From positions 33,310,508 to 33,374,507 of the forward strand of contig CM033718.1 of the NCBI GenBank assembly GCA_019671005.1: a stretch of DNA of 64,000 nucleotides, given 5' to 3'. Numbering within the stretch: the stretch's first letter is position 1; each line of letters opens with the position of its first letter. The stretch comes from Hibiscus mutabilis. Its lineage: Eukaryota; Streptophyta; Magnoliopsida; Malvales; Malvaceae. Under the pieces are notes generated by a model. That model was not told the DNA's origin, searched no databases, and saw only the letters and a program-made list of their open reading frames with translations. A program made the translations under genes and the position numbers. Positions 24,301 to 37,429 of the stretch are shown in pieces.

Positions 24301-24886
24301 TGCACATATAAGAATATACAAATGGTATGATCAAGTGTTTGATCTATTTTACATTGAAATATTCGAATGTATTGGAATTATATGGCCACTTGTGTTTGAA
24401 CATACCTTGTTGTATGTATTTTGTGTGTTTGTATAGTGAATTGCCGAATGGATAGGCTTAGTGTATGGCTTGAATGGAAACAAGTTACATGAAATTGAAT
24501 ATTCAAAGAATCATGTTAGTAATTTAGGTATGAGTTGTTACATGTATACATCTAGGAACAATGAAATGAAAGGAAGTATGTTGGTACTCTTAGGTCATTC
24601 GAATGAGGCATGATATCATGAAAGTAGTAACCTATAATGTAAGCATGAAAGCAAAACTTTTATTAGTCTATTTGAATGCCCTATAACAACTTGAAATCAA
24701 AATATGGGATTGCTTGCATGTTAAGTTAAGTATGCTTCATTGCTTGCTAGTTAAGTAACTCATCTAATAGGGACGAGTTAATCAACCCTTGCCTTCTTCT
24801 TGTTCTTGTTTGTATTGTAATGCGTTGTCCTTTCTTGGTAATGCTCCCGAGTTGGTTTGCTACTAACCCGGGGTAGGGGTGTTACA
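21341..24886 (+). repeat. Solo LTR (family 1) inserted into the RT of element A
   Basis: The block begins TGTAACACCC and ends GGGTGTTACA, 3.55 kb long, and matches the LTR at 1213-4858 over most of its length. It has no internal region and no purine tract or primer site at its borders. Flanks are CTGAA (21336-21340) and CTAAA (24887-24891), a 5-bp target duplication with one mismatch. RT coding on the minus strand stops on one side and resumes on the other, which confirms the insertion. Confidence 0.9.
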
Positions 24887-25260
24887 CTAAAAACTTGTAA
24901 TGCCCATATCTAGTGCAAATGGTAGTCTTCGCAACATCAGATCCTTTTATCTTCATCTGATAGTACTCGGATCGAAGATCAATCTTCGAGAAAACTATAG
25001 CTCCCTAAAACTGGTCGAAGAAGTCATCAATCCTGGGTAGTGGGTACTTGTTTTTAACTGTCAGTTTATTCAGCTTCTGATAACCAATACACAACCTGAG
25101 ACAACCATCATTCTTTTTCACGAACAAGACGGGAGCTCCCCAAGATGAAGAGCTAGGTCTAATAAACCCTCGGTCAAGGAGCTCTTCGAACTGAATATTC
25201 AGCTCCTTAAGCTCTTTAGGAGCCATACGGTCAGGAGCCATAGATACTGGTGCAAATCAT
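24887..25260 (-). pseudogene. Element A reverse transcriptase, finger segment
   Basis: Reading leftwards, MAPKELKELNIQFEELLDRG, then SSWGAPVLFVKKNDGCLRLC, KNKYPLPRIDDFFDQF and finally RSEYYQMK...TRYGHYKF at 24893-24960. This is the N-terminal half of a chromovirus RT, continuing at 21340 across the LTR. The frame is largely open through the fingers. Confidence 0.92.
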
Positions 25261-26127
25261 GGATAGGTCTCAATCTTAATTCTAAATCTCTACTGGTAGT
25301 AACCCAGGTAACTCCTCAGGGAAGACATCAGAAAACTCAGCAACAGTGCCAATCTCCTCAATCTTCGACAAAGAACCCTTGGCGTTCAAGAAGCAGGCAA
25401 TGAAGGTCTGATATCCCTTCTGAATCATCCTATCAACAGTCAGAGCTGATACCACGCTTGATAAAAAACATCGACGTTCTCCAACTAACACCATTGTCTA
25501 ACCATCAAAAGTGTTTAGTACTACTCTCTTGGACTCACAATCTAGGTTTACCCGGTGTTTAGTCAACCAATCGATACCAAGGATCAAATCAAACTCTTCT
25601 AACGGTAGTTCCATAAGGTTAGCGGGGAAGATCTCCCCTTGAACCTCGAGGGGACACCGCCTGAAAACCCTATTCACTACTACTGATTGGCACACTAAAC
25701 TCATAACAATAATTGCACTCTCGATAGTCTCATCTGGAAGCTGAAGGTCTCATGATACAAAATTTGAAACATAGGAATTGATGGAACCGTTGTAAAGAAG
25801 TGTAAAGTATGGAACAAAATATATAGTAAATGTACCTGCAATGACGTCCGGCTTATCTTTGTCGTTACAGTGTCTAGTGGCATAAACAAGCACAAGCTGC
25901 CTAGCCTCGGTCATCACTGGTCCTCCACTCTGATGGGATCATCGCATATTATTAGATCTAGTAGAAGACCCAAAGCTTTACCCTGATTGCGGCCTCTAAC
26001 TGGAGTTTGAACAAATTTCTGTGAACGAGCAGGTGTTTGGGTACGAGCAGGGGACTGAGTGGATGGCCCTTTAGAAAGCGAGCATGGGCATTCCTTCAAG
26101 AAATGGTCCATGGACCCACATCGGAAG
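25261..26127 (-). pseudogene. Element A second gag knuckle, protease and RT linker
   Basis: At 26127-26080 the minus strand gives FRCGSMDHFLKECP, a CCHC zinc knuckle, followed by a Ser/Thr/Gln-rich linker. The protease segment (about 25870-25498) contains DVIAGTF and, further on, ILGIDWLTKHRVNLDC. At the active site it reads YNGS where an Asp is expected, so the protease is dead. The linker includes DVFPEELPG near 25310, a hallmark just before RT in chromoviruses. Confidence 0.9.
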
Positions 26128-29100
26128 TGTAACACCCCTAACCCGGTTTAGGAGCAACCCAAATTAGAAAGTGTTACTTAAAAACAAGAAACTTAACTTA
26201 CATACATGAAGGATAAAATGAGTACACAGATCCACAAGAATCAACTTAAGCCTTTAATTCTAACACATTTTTTAAGACATGCGTTAATATTAATTCCATA
26301 ATTCTAACACATTTTTTAAGACATGCATTAATATATATTTGACTGGACTCTAGAACAAGATGTAAATTTTAAGTTTGAGATTAACCTAAGGCAAATCAAT
26401 TACGTTCAAGGTTAAAGAAACATTATTAGACACCACCTTTACAAGAACCATCTTAGATTTATGTTCCTTTATTAACCTTGTAAAACCTAATTACAATTAA
26501 GCATTTTATCACTTTATACATGACTTAACAACCAAGCAATCCTTTAAACATTTATATCTAGTCTGATCATCTTATGGATTTTATACGCAAAACGTCCCTA
26601 GTTCATTTCATTCTTACCAAAATATTTTAACTATATTAAACCTAGTATGACTGAGCCGATAAGTGATCACTCGATCACTGCCACTTTTTTACCTTAGCTC
26701 ACAAACAAGCATCCGAAAATCAAGATACAATACCTAACTCCATCAACAACTACTTAACAACCACAAATTATTAAAAGCCATTTATACATATTATCAAACC
26801 ATGTTCGGATGCTCACATGCAGCATCTCAAATACTTATCAATTATCTAAATGCAAACCTAGCGAACTGCCACCTTTTCTAGGAGTTTTACCAAAGTGCTT
26901 ACAAAGAAAGCGCTTCAGTACTTGTGATCTTGATCATGCTCCAAGGAAAAAGGGTCAAAGACTTTAACCTGAAATATTACCCATAAAGGTTAAGTAAGTA
27001 ATTACTTAGTAAGGTAGTGAGTGTACAAGCAATGAAGTGTACACAAAGCCAAACAAACTATTTTCAACCAATCATAATTGGATCAAATCGATTTCCCTTG
27101 ACTGATCAAAAATCCACTGAAGCATAATGATAATTTCAGTTCTTAATCTTATATAGTACTTGATTAAGATTCAAAATACCTTGACATTCTCCTCATGTAA
27201 CCAATTCAAATTACAAACCTTAGGTTTTGAGGTATGATATAATTATTCTTACTTTACATGAAATCAACCCAATTCTTCTAACTTATTTAAGGAATTAATC
27301 ACATGAAAACATTAATCAATAATTTAGCAGTCAAGAGAAATAGACTAGCGTATAATTATGCATAAAAGGATTAAGGTGATCAATACACACTATCATTTAG
27401 TACAAACTAAGACAAATTGTTAGCTCAAGTCTATAGTTTCACCAAAACTCAGTCAAGAAATTAGTAGTCTTACCCATATTATTCGATTAACATCTCTTCC
27501 TTAGCTAAAAGAAATTTACAATATCTAGTGAGCAATTATTATATCTTGACATATTGGTTATTAATCTTAGTTTCTCTTGATCATGTATATTTACTATTTA
27601 CATTATCAACGTAGTACTTCATAGCATAGTAACTTGTCATATAAAATAACAAGCATAGCATGTCTTATACATGGTTTATTTGTCACTATAGTTATAACAC
27701 ATATAATATTGGAATCATATCATTTCATTTGATACATCACTTATCTAGGAAGTCACCTAACATAACATTTCAAGAACAAGAATTGCTTAACTTATAAACT
27801 ATCAAAATTGTTCGTTAATTGGGTTGTAAATTTTATTTCCTTTCCTTAACATTGCCTTGAGAATCAAGTAACAGCCTGGGTACCCGAATCCCCAACCAAC
27901 TGTCGCCAAATCAAAATGGTACTCGCAGTACCGGTCAATCCATCCTACTATCGCCAAGTGACCACACAACTTCCCTCATACTGTCGCCAAAGAAGTACCT
28001 TAGTCCACCCCAAACACTAGCTCTATAGACTCTATGGAATGCGAATTATACATAAGATTGACTCGAAACCAAGGCTTTTCGATCATATCATGTCTTATTA
28101 AATTCAGAGTTGAGCTAAGCAACTTACTTAATTAACCGAATATCATATCTCATTGCTTGACTTATCAATCCATAAACAAGTATTGATCCCAATATGAGCA
28201 TCAATCCAAGGACATATAATCAAAGTGCATATCTTGATTCTTCTCAGAGATGAACAAAGTTTTCAATTTCATAATTACATAAGCAAGACTTACTTATGAT
28301 ATTAACCATATATATTCATGTGTTCAAAAGGCAAGGTTTACATCTTATCATAATAAACATATATAGACATATATACAGATTTCCATATTAGCATGCATTC
28401 GACCAAGGTGTTTTCTCATGCTTATATAACCACTTTTTAGAATGATCATTATTTATTACCAAGTATTCAATTAAGTGTAAGTTGATACTTAACATATCAA
28501 GTCACATGAATGCATATAATCTGCAAACATAACACATTACTCACTTAACCATTGCAAAGCACATAAAGTTTAACTATTGAATACTTACATTCGATCCAAG
28601 CTTCCATTTAGTCATAGCTTAGCTCAAAGTTAAATAAAATGTAATTAAACAAATAAAGAATGCTTAGGAAGGTTTTAGACTATCCCGAGACTTAACTACA
28701 TTCACAGTTCGATCCGAGCTAATTTTGCTCTCGAATTATAATCCCCTATTTGCTTACCTCTTACTTGGTCTACTTGTCTTTAAATCTCCAACTCATTCTG
28801 GGCTTAAGTGTAACAACAAATAAAATCATGAATTAGGCTTTACTTACCATTCATTTACTACATAACAATTCAAACATATAAGCATGCACATAGATTCGAC
28901 CAAGCTATCCAATTTATTTGCATACATACTTATTCTTACCAAAAATAGTCCCCAATGTAGTTATCTACATTCAAATTAACTCAAAACATATGTATTCCTA
29001 ATGCACAATAAAACAGTCCTCGATTTGTTCTAAAACAACCCTTATATTTTTCAAAACAGTCCCCCTATTTTATGTCACCAATTATGTCCATTCTCCTTTG

Positions 29101-30345
29101 TTAAAATAGTCCAAGAAATTCTTTTAAATTCACAAGCAGCCCCCAGCAATTTACCAATCCATTTTTCATTATAAACTAACAATTTAGTCTTTAATTATTC
29201 TCAAAACAGTCATCTAACATATCAAGTATGTATCAAAACAATCCTAATAACCTTCCTACATATACAAAACAATTCATTCTTATGTATATATATATATATT
29301 CTTACGCAAATAGCCCTCTCATGATCATGTAAAAACATAATTGATTCCTTTTCACAAGTGTACAATTTTAAGTACCAAAACAGTCCAATACTTTCTTTTT
29401 ATGGGTGTGTGTGTGTCCAAAATAGTATGTATAAAACATTATCAGCTTCCTATGCTTACAATTAGCCTCTCCCCTATTTTTAAAGTGTTAAAATAATCCA
29501 CATGAGTTCCTAATATCACAAAACAGTCCTAAATCCATGTACACAACATTCATATTCAAAACAGTCCATAATCTTTTTAAAATATTCCATGCTCTATTGT
29601 AAAAGGCAACCTTCCCCTGATTCTTAACTCATCAAAATTGTCCCCTAAACATTTATAAATCAATTTTCATGTTCCAAACATCCAATACAACCCCTAAAAG
29701 TATAAAATAACCTATACTTACAAATCAGGGCATTTAGGAATAGCACATTCATACATTTTCATTAGGGCAGCCTCCTAATGAAGTTACTAGCAACACAAAC
29801 TCCTAATTCCAATTAAAAAAAATTCAATATATACACATAATCAGGTATACATTCGAGTATATTGCATACAAATTACCTAATTCCACATCATCAATTCTAT
29901 GACCAATTTGTATTAGGACACCCAAGTTTAGAACAATTGATCCATCGTCAGAACTACACAATTACATACATATCAAACTATCAACTATAATTTCTTCATG
30001 AATAGATAAAGGGAACATGATACATACCTTATCAACAATATTACGTGCACAGCAAAATCTATCACTTTGAGCTAACCAAACCAAAATTTGAGCTCTCACT
30101 CTTGCTTCGGGCTTGATTTTTGAAGAGAAAAGGAGATGAAGTTTTTGTTTTGCTTCCTCCATCAATTACCTTTAGCATGCAAACCATGACTTCTATATTT
30201 TATTCTGTTTGGTCCTTGAAATTGTAGTCACTCATTCATCCGTTCCTTACAATCTAGTCCTAGACCCATAATTCAATCTAGGTTATAGATGGAATAAGGA
30301 ATTTAAATTGGTAACTTACTACTAGGCCAACTTTTGGGTATTACA
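26128..30345 (-). repeat. Solo LTR (family 2, reversed) inserted between the gag zinc knuckles of element A
   Basis: On the minus strand it starts TGTAATACCC at 30345 and ends GGGTGTTACA at 26128, 4.22 kb. Flanks are GGAAG (26123-26127) and TGAAG (30346-30350), a 5-bp duplication with one mismatch. Gag coding breaks after the first knuckle (CEHCGRKHGGEC, about 30405-30360) and resumes with the second (CGSMDHFLKEC). The interior carries the CTGTCGCC boxes at 27899-27988 shared with other LTRs, plus a (TA)n tract near 29286 and (GT)n near 29407. A 67-codon ORF at 30165-29962 is not conserved. Confidence 0.9.
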
Positions 30346-31484
30346 TGAAGCATGCACCAATCATCTTCCAACACTCTCCTCCATGCTTTCTACCACAATG
30401 CTCACATGTGGAAAATGAAAAAAACTGGTGAAATCACCTCGATTGATAGTTGGGCCAAAAAGTGGTAGAGGCCTCAAACTCGTATTACTCTTTTGGGAGT
30501 CAGCGGTGCGAGTTCTCTTATCCGGACATCTATGGGACTTACTTGACCTGAAGGTCTCCTAGATCGATCCCGATCTCAATCTTGACCTGGGTCTCGATCT
30601 CAATCTTGTCCGCTCTAGCTAGCTACCATCATCTCCATATGTTCTACAGTTTTGGCCCGATTTACCAGGTCCTCAAACACCTCATCGTGAGGTGTAGCCA
30701 CCCAATCACGTACCCCAATATGGAGGCCCTCTAAGAATTTAATACATATGTCTTTCTCGGTGGATACCAAACTAGTACCATATCTCTGTTAATGCAAAAA
30801 CTGCAACTCATACTCTGCAATAGTCATAATACCTTGCACCAGGTCTTTAAAAGCCTAACGCCTCTCCCTCAAGAACTATTCTCCAAAAAAGAGATTCCTA
30901 AATCACTCATTGAAGAAATCCTAAGTCAACTGATCAGAAAGAACGCTGCTCACAATAGAATACCACTAGGTGTGGGCATTACCGTTCATCATAGACACAT
31001 AACCCAAATATTTTTTGGAGTGTTCAAAACTTATCTCATTCATACATCTCTCAGTATCATACAGCCACTCCCCAGCCTCGGTTGGTGATCCACTAAGAGA
31101 TCCCATAAAAGTCTTGCTCCTGTCAGAAAATATGGTTTGAGAGATAGGGACCTCATGAGTGATGCTTGATGCTTTGACCACATCCTGGATCAACTGAAGA
31201 AACTGTCTTCTCAAGGTCTCATCAGTAACTCCAGCCATAGGTATCGGCTCAGAAACTATCGCTCCTCTAACTGGAGTAGTCATGTCAATACCAGGAGTAG
31301 GTGGCAGAGCGGTCAGAACTGATGGGCCACGTGGGGTGGGAGGCTCGACAAGAGTCTTAGGATCAACAGGGGCAAGAGCAACAGAAGGAGCATGTGGATC
31401 ACCCATTGTATCATCTAATGGGTCTGCGAACCTGGCGATTCGACCTCGCCCATGGGTGGGTCGACAACCCCTTCTAGTGCTCAT
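30346..31484 (-). pseudogene. Element A gag
   Basis: Starting from the Met at 31484 (MSTRRGCRPTHGRG) 172 codons are open, rich in Pro, Thr and Ala, then capsid-like sequence (RQFLQLIQDVVKAS, SPTEAGEWLYDTERC). After a frame break near 30966 it continues leftwards (QGIMTIAEYELQFLH near 30800, KFLEGL near 30735) to the first zinc knuckle. A TAG at 30921-30923 lies where such gags usually have Trp before DFF. It would have formed the particle shell of element A. Confidence 0.88.
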
Positions 31485-31660
31485 CTTAGAGAATCTCTAC
31501 TAGGGGATGAAACATAAGGTCAGTTTATGACACTGGAGTATCAAACACAATTAAACGTAGAATTTGGTGACATGGCCCAAATTTAGAACACTTTTGTAAA
31601 GCATTTATAGAATTGTACTTTAAGTGGACTCATCCACAGCCCGAGGCTATAAAACCAAAA

Positions 31661-31672
31661 GCTCTGGTACCA
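31661..31672 (-). other. Primer-binding site of element A (initiator tRNA-Met type)
   Basis: On the minus strand TGGTACCAGAGC lies six bases after the LTR end. It matches the usual plant Ty3/gypsy primer site for initiator tRNA-Met (TGGTATCAGAGC) with one change. It fixes the LTR end at 31679 and the orientation of element A. Confidence 0.85.
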
Positions 31673-31678
31673 ACCAAA

Positions 31679-33363
31679 TGTAACCCCTAGACCGGCCAAT
31701 GCAGATCGACCATGTCTAATAGGGCACATCTCAACTTAAATACTCAAGTCGAAAACATGTTGAAAAAACAAGCACAAATTTGAAATAATACTTACAAAAA
31801 TAATCGGCATGAGATGGTGATGATATGAATAGACATATCAAATATCAGTTACAAAATATATAGTATCAAGTATAGCAGCAAAATGTTTATAGTATAAAAT
31901 CATACATCCCAAAATAAAATAGGCACATGTCAACATGAATAACAAGAGGTGGATATAAACATTACACCTAGGTGAAGTACAAAATGTGACGATCCTCCAA
32001 TGTTAGGTACATGGTAGCCTATACAAAATATCTGAAAGGGAGAAAATTGAGGTATGAGCTAGGGAGCTCCATGTGTTCCAACAGTGCAAGCCTTGTATTG
32101 CAACAATGCAATAAACATTATATTCAAAAACATATGATTCAAGTAATAGTATGGTTCATTTAAAGTCTTTATCTACCCTTCAACCAAACTTCGTTATGCA
32201 ATTCCCCAAATCTACATCTGTAAAGGCATTAACCCAGGCCCATTGGGCGTAGGTTCCATCCTAAGGGAATACCTTAGGTCTGGTAGGAATCACCCCAACC
32301 GAAGCATAGGAACCTAGAAATGTAGGAGTTACTAGCTAGATGAAAGTTGAACCTGCAGTAACTTCATACGGTGTCCCAAGTACCCCGGTAACAATCTATG
32401 CAGTAATTCCAGTAATCAGTAGTAGCAATAATTACAGTAAATATGAAACATGCAGTTATTTTCAATAAAACATTAACCAAAGAGCATATTGTTCAAACAT
32501 GTACTTAGGCATAAATCAGACAGGTGAAGCAATCATACTTAAAATCAGGAAACATATCAACTTTGCAAAATTAGAAGTTATCAGTCATGTGCACATGATT
32601 AGTTTAAACAAAACATTTAAAAACATGGATATAGCACTCAAGGAACACACCTCAAAAGTCTAATCAGGTCGGTCGGTTAGATGGTCTACTAAGTACCAGT
32701 GTGGCGCTCAGATGCGGTGCTAGAACCTAAGACAGGATGATTCTTAAATTAGTGCGGGTGAGATTCTTTACTATGATAATTCACAATGTACCAATACATA
32801 CGAGTCACGATGGGATCACATTGTCACTCGTATCGAGAGGAGCTGGGTTGGGCAAATGCGTGGTCAGGAGAACCTCTAGTACCTTTAAAAATGATACCAA
32901 ATGTTAGTCCTTTATTTACTAACCTTTCTCAAATAATTTAACTTAAAACATATGCATGTTCGAGTTCAACGTCTAACCCGGAGGCTTTTGGGCTAGAATT
33001 TTGCAAAACATGCTTCAAAAAACAGACTTAGGACATAGAGAAATATAAAATAAGAGCATTTTAGAAAAAAAGTTGACTTTGTGGTCAATGTCAACACTAA
33101 CGTCAATGGTCAAAGTCAACACTAGCATCATGATGACGTCATCAACCATTAGGTTTGACTCGAGCAAGTTGACTCAAATGAGTCGACTATCTGAGTTAAC
33201 TCGAGCGACTTGACTCACTAACTTGACTCAGTTTGGGTTAGGTATGGGTCAGACTCGATCGGTCGAGTCAGATACGGTTCAGGTCAGACAGTTCGAGTCT
33301 TTGGCTGGTTTGATTTATCAGGTTTGGGCTGACGCCATTGGGCTTTAAACAGGCCGATCCAAG
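31679..33363 (-). repeat. 5' LTR of element A (upstream end unresolved)
   Basis: The downstream boundary is clear (TGTAACCCC at 31679, next to the primer site). The terminal 290 bp recur at 20922-21215. The other end is not resolved, because another LTR starts abruptly at 33364, so this LTR is probably truncated at its 5' end. The U3-like part (33070-33300) is unusually rich in TTGAC and GACTC words. Confidence 0.8.
33073..33227. promoter_or_regulatory. Cluster of TTGAC (W-box core) motifs with an ACGT palindrome
   Basis: I count ten TTGAC/GTCAA cores in 155 bp (starting at 33073, 33084, 33090, 33102, 33109, 33115, 33155, 33169, 33210, 33223). By chance about 0.3 would be expected. Between them lies the perfect 14-bp palindrome TGATGACGTCATCA (33131-33144), an ACGT-core site of the kind bound by TGA/bZIP factors. 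WRKY proteins bind TTGAC in plants. The position in the upstream part of the LTR fits a promoter role; binding itself is inference. Confidence 0.6.
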
Positions 33364-35628
33364 TGCAATACCCCTATATATGGCCTAGAAGAATGCATTC
33401 ATTTGTATACTAATAAAATTGTTTTGATCATTTTAAAATCTAGATTTATATCAAGAGAAATAGAATCAATTTGAAAGAAATACTAAATAGAGTGACAATT
33501 GTGTAATGTACTATTTTATAACATGTGAAAACCTTGGGTGTAGCATGTAATAGAGAATTTAATTTGTGGTTCACACACATGTCCATAAAGAATTTAGCCA
33601 TGTGTAGAAAGAAGAAGAAGGATTCAGTCAAGTGGCATTAGGATGCCATATCTTTTTCTTTCTCTTTATGTGAGGAAGAACCCGATTCATGCTTTATTGA
33701 GAGAGAAAGAGAGAGCTTGAGAAGAATGTTAGCAAAGCATCAATAAGTTAATTTAAGGAAATTGGATAAAATCTTTGGAATGACAAGTTTTAGAAGGTAA
33801 CACCTTACCTTTCACATATTTAAAAGGATGTTGTAACTTAAAGGTTTAAGTGTTTTGTGCTTATAGTTCTTGTTCGATTAGGTTGAAAGAGGAATTTTTT
33901 GATACCATGAATTGTTAGAACAACCGAATGCATGAATGTATGTGTAATTGAAATAAGGGACTGCCATGTATAAGAATATACATGTTTTGGGGGTTGTGTT
34001 ATAAAGCTAGTAATAGGGGGAGTGTTTTGTATGCCTAAAGAACATTAATGAATTGTTTTGAGTTTATACACGAACATGTATAAATCATGGACTGATTTAT
34101 AAAAAGGTGATCAAATTATGGATTGTTTTGTATCTATATGTAAACACATATGATTAAGGGCTGTCAAGGAAAATTGTAAATTTTATGGACTGTTTTGTAT
34201 ATGTGTGTGTACTTTAGAATTGTTGATAAATGAAGTGATTTAGTATTGATGATATGTTATATAATTAGAGGTTCTTACCGTGATAAGGAAGTGGATAATG
34301 GCATGAAGGCTAGGATAGGAAAACAAATTAGTAAAGTAAGGAAGTGTGGACCTAGGTATCCCGTAACTTCGAGATAATAGGTTAGAGTAGTTTAAATCTC
34401 AGGATGGGCTAATAACCCTCCGAAGTATTCTTATTAATCCTGATTGTTTTGACTGGTTTAAAAAGGATTAAAAATGCTATGAATAAGCAAGCTTGGAAAC
34501 AAGGTAAGTACTTATGTAAGAAGTACTTCATTGACATGAAATATGGTTGAATTGTATGTTTAATCTGGTAAAGAAAGAAGATAAATTAATATGCTTGATG
34601 TCTTGTTTTAAGTTCAATATGTTGATATATTGTGTTATATGATGCTTGTATGACTCAAATGACCTATATGAATAGAAATACATGATGTGATTCGAATAGA
34701 TGAACTTTTAAAATTCTAAATCTTATATGAAATTGATAGCTTGAATACAACGAGTGTTATATACATGTGAAATGATCAAGTGAATGTTGGAAAAAAGGGC
34801 CATTCGAATGAAGAAGTGAAATATTGAGTTTACATGTGGTAAACATACCCTTATTCCATTAGGAAATTGGGGTAATGAAATAATGTTATGAAAGTATGAG
34901 TGAATTATCAAATGAAATGTTGGCTATGAGGCCTTTTGAATAATTGAACTAAGACATGGGAAATCACATGTGGTGATCATGGATAAATGTATACCATTAC
35001 TGAAGGGAGAATGAAATCCTTGAAAGGATATACTGATTTGGAGCTATGCTCATCATGTTTAACAAATAAAAGGAAAATGTTAAAGCCTTGGTATCAAGTC
35101 AGTCTTAGGTATAGTTGGCATGCCATGGAGTCCATAGAGCTCAGTGTCGGGGTGGACTACGGTCTGGGACAGTAGTCCCTATCTGGCGACGGTAGGAGGG
35201 AAGTGTGTGTGGTCATTTGGCGACAGTAGGAGGGATTGACTGGTACTGCGAGTACCATATTTATGGGTGACAATTTGTTGGGGATTCAAATACCTAGGCT
35301 GAGTTTCGATTCTCAAGGATATGATATTTAAAAATCATTTGATTAAAGATTATTGAAAAACAAAAGATGTGATAACTTGATAGCAAAGTAATGTGCTGAT
35401 CTGAATGGTGAGCGATGTGAATGTAAATATGTGTTTCTTGGTATCAAACTTAATGATGAGACATAGAAATAACGTACTAAACAATCAACTTTTATGGTTT
35501 CCAATTACTCAAATGGATATGAGTTTATATGTGTATACGCATGTGTTTCATGAAAAATGGTTGCTATCTTGAATTAGTCATTTATCTAAATGATGATTGA
35601 TCCTACTTGGGCTTTGGGTGTTATTGTT
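33364..35628 (+). repeat. LTR of family 2 (plus), internally deleted
   Basis: It starts TGCAATACCCC followed by TGGCCTAG, like the start of the family 2 LTR on the minus strand at 30345. At 35185-35290 it carries the GGCGACGGTAGGAGGG and GGCGACAGTAGGAGGG boxes seen in that copy. It is about 2 kb shorter, mostly lost after these boxes. The end is degenerate (GGGTGTTAT near 35624). Flanks CCAAG (33359-33363) and CTAAG (35629-35633) may be a one-mismatch target duplication. Confidence 0.75.
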
Positions 35629-36330
35629 CTAAGTGATTAACAAGATTGGTACTCTATATTGTTTGGTCCACACCGGGAATCTGTGTAAAGGGCATTTGTG
35701 TAGAAGTTCTCTATATTGCTCCCAAGCCTCGTACATGGATTCATCATCTGCCTGCCGAAAAGAAGTAATGTCGTTACGAAGCTTATCAGTCAAATTTGTA
35801 GGATTAAATCTAGCAAGGAAATCACGACAAAGATCAGTCCAAGATGCTATGGATCCGGCAGGAATGCTATTCAACCATGCTTTCGCCCTATCCCTCAGTG
35901 AATAGGGGAATAATCTTAATCGTAGGACATCGGGGGTGACTCCGTGTATCTTGAACGAGTTACAAATCTCAAGGAATGATTTCAGATGTTGTCGTGCATC
36001 TTCATTTGCTGAGACGCCAAATTGACCTATTGTGTTGATCATATTAAACATTACCGGTTTCAACTCAAAGTGGTCGGCCTCAATTTCAGGTGCGACAACT
36101 CCTGGGTTAAGTCCATCAAGATCTTCTTCAAGATAGTCTCGAATAGTTCTGTTTCGTGCAAGAATCACTCCTCCTCCTACTCGGACATCTTGATTCATAT
36201 TGCCGTCTTGATTTGCCATTGCTTCCCTTATCCTTCGTCTAAGTCTTTGTAAGGTTCGTTCGATTTCTGGATCAAAGGGATATTCTGGTGAAGTCGGTCT
36301 CGCCCTGGTCATATACCAATGCAAAACCAA
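35629..36330 (-). pseudogene. Athila-like gag, N-terminal part
   Basis: A continuous 233-codon ORF reads leftwards from Met at 36330 or 36306 (MTRARPTSPEYPF). It shows the Athila/Tat-type gag core: HFELKPVMFNMINTIGQFG, FLEICNSFKIHGV, LRLFPYSLRDRAKAWLNSIP and LRNDITSFRQADDESMYEAW. It stops where the family 2 LTR begins, so the rest of gag and all of pol are missing. It is the longest intact reading frame of its kind in the window, but is C-terminally truncated. Confidence 0.9.
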
Positions 36331-36410
36331 AGTTTGTTAGCCCTTTGAATTTTAAACAAGAAAAATAAAAAGAAAGTGCAAGAAAGTAAAAACAAAGTCG
36401 CTATTGCCAA

Positions 36411-36428
36411 TCCCTGGCAACGGCGCCA
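36411..36428 (-). other. Primer-binding site of the Athila-like element (tRNA-Asp type)
   Basis: The minus strand reads TGGCGCCGTTGCCAGGGA, six bases after the LTR end. From memory this matches the 3' end complement of tRNA-Asp, the primer known for Athila-type elements. Confidence 0.8.
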
Positions 36429-37429
36429 AAAACTTGTTGCGCGTAATAAGTGCTACGCAAATGTGCAAGTATACACGTCGCAATTTATAGTATAAAAGAT
36501 ATCATCTCCACAGGGATTGGTGCTACTTCAAGATTCTAGTCTCTTGCACTGTAAAAGTAAAAACACAAATAAAGGATTATAGAAGTTTAACTAATAACTA
36601 ATCTAGAAAGCAAATAAAGTAAAAGAAAAGATGAATTCAAATGAGAGAGATAGGCCAGGTTATCGTGAGTTGAGGTGTGATAGCCGATTGGATCGTTTTG
36701 GTAAAAGAGTGCACGGGCAACTCAGTTGCCGTGGCAACTTGCACAACGGGGTTGCCTTGGCAACTAATCGATGGTTGCCTGGGTGACTAGTTGGGCAACT
36801 ACTTGGGCTTCTGGGCAGCAACCTTCAAGGTTCGGCAGAGCGTTCTTCAATGGTTTCTTCTTATCCCTAAGTTGAAACTCTAGCTACTTGTGCATGCCTT
36901 GATAATACATCCCTGCGTGAATCAAGGGTGAACAACAACCAATCTTGCGCTCCTCTTAGCCGTTGAAATCCTTAACTTATTCCTAAGCCGGATTAATCTT
37001 CACCATCAATAGATTGAATAAAGATCATATTCATTTGTTTCTTGAATCTAACTCTCCCGTTATTAGATAAATAGATGAAATCACGAGATCCTCTCCCAAT
37101 TCACTCGCAAACAAGAATAAGAACCAATAATGAATAAACCTTGAAATAGAAAAGTGCAAACTCTTATTACCTAAACAAAAACCAATAGTTTCTCACAACC
37201 ACAAAACACAATAACCATAGCCAAATAGATTTAGTTCATGGCTAGGTTCCAAAGAAACACAAGATAAACAATCCCTAGCATGAACCCAATAGAACAAGGA
37301 AGAAAAGATGAAGCTTGTCGAAAATCCCTTGCCCTAGATGCTTGCTGAAAATTCCCCTTGCTTCATCTCTTGGACTTGTCAAATTTTTGCCCTATTGCTC
37401 TCTCTCTAAAGTTGTCGAAATCTCCTTGC

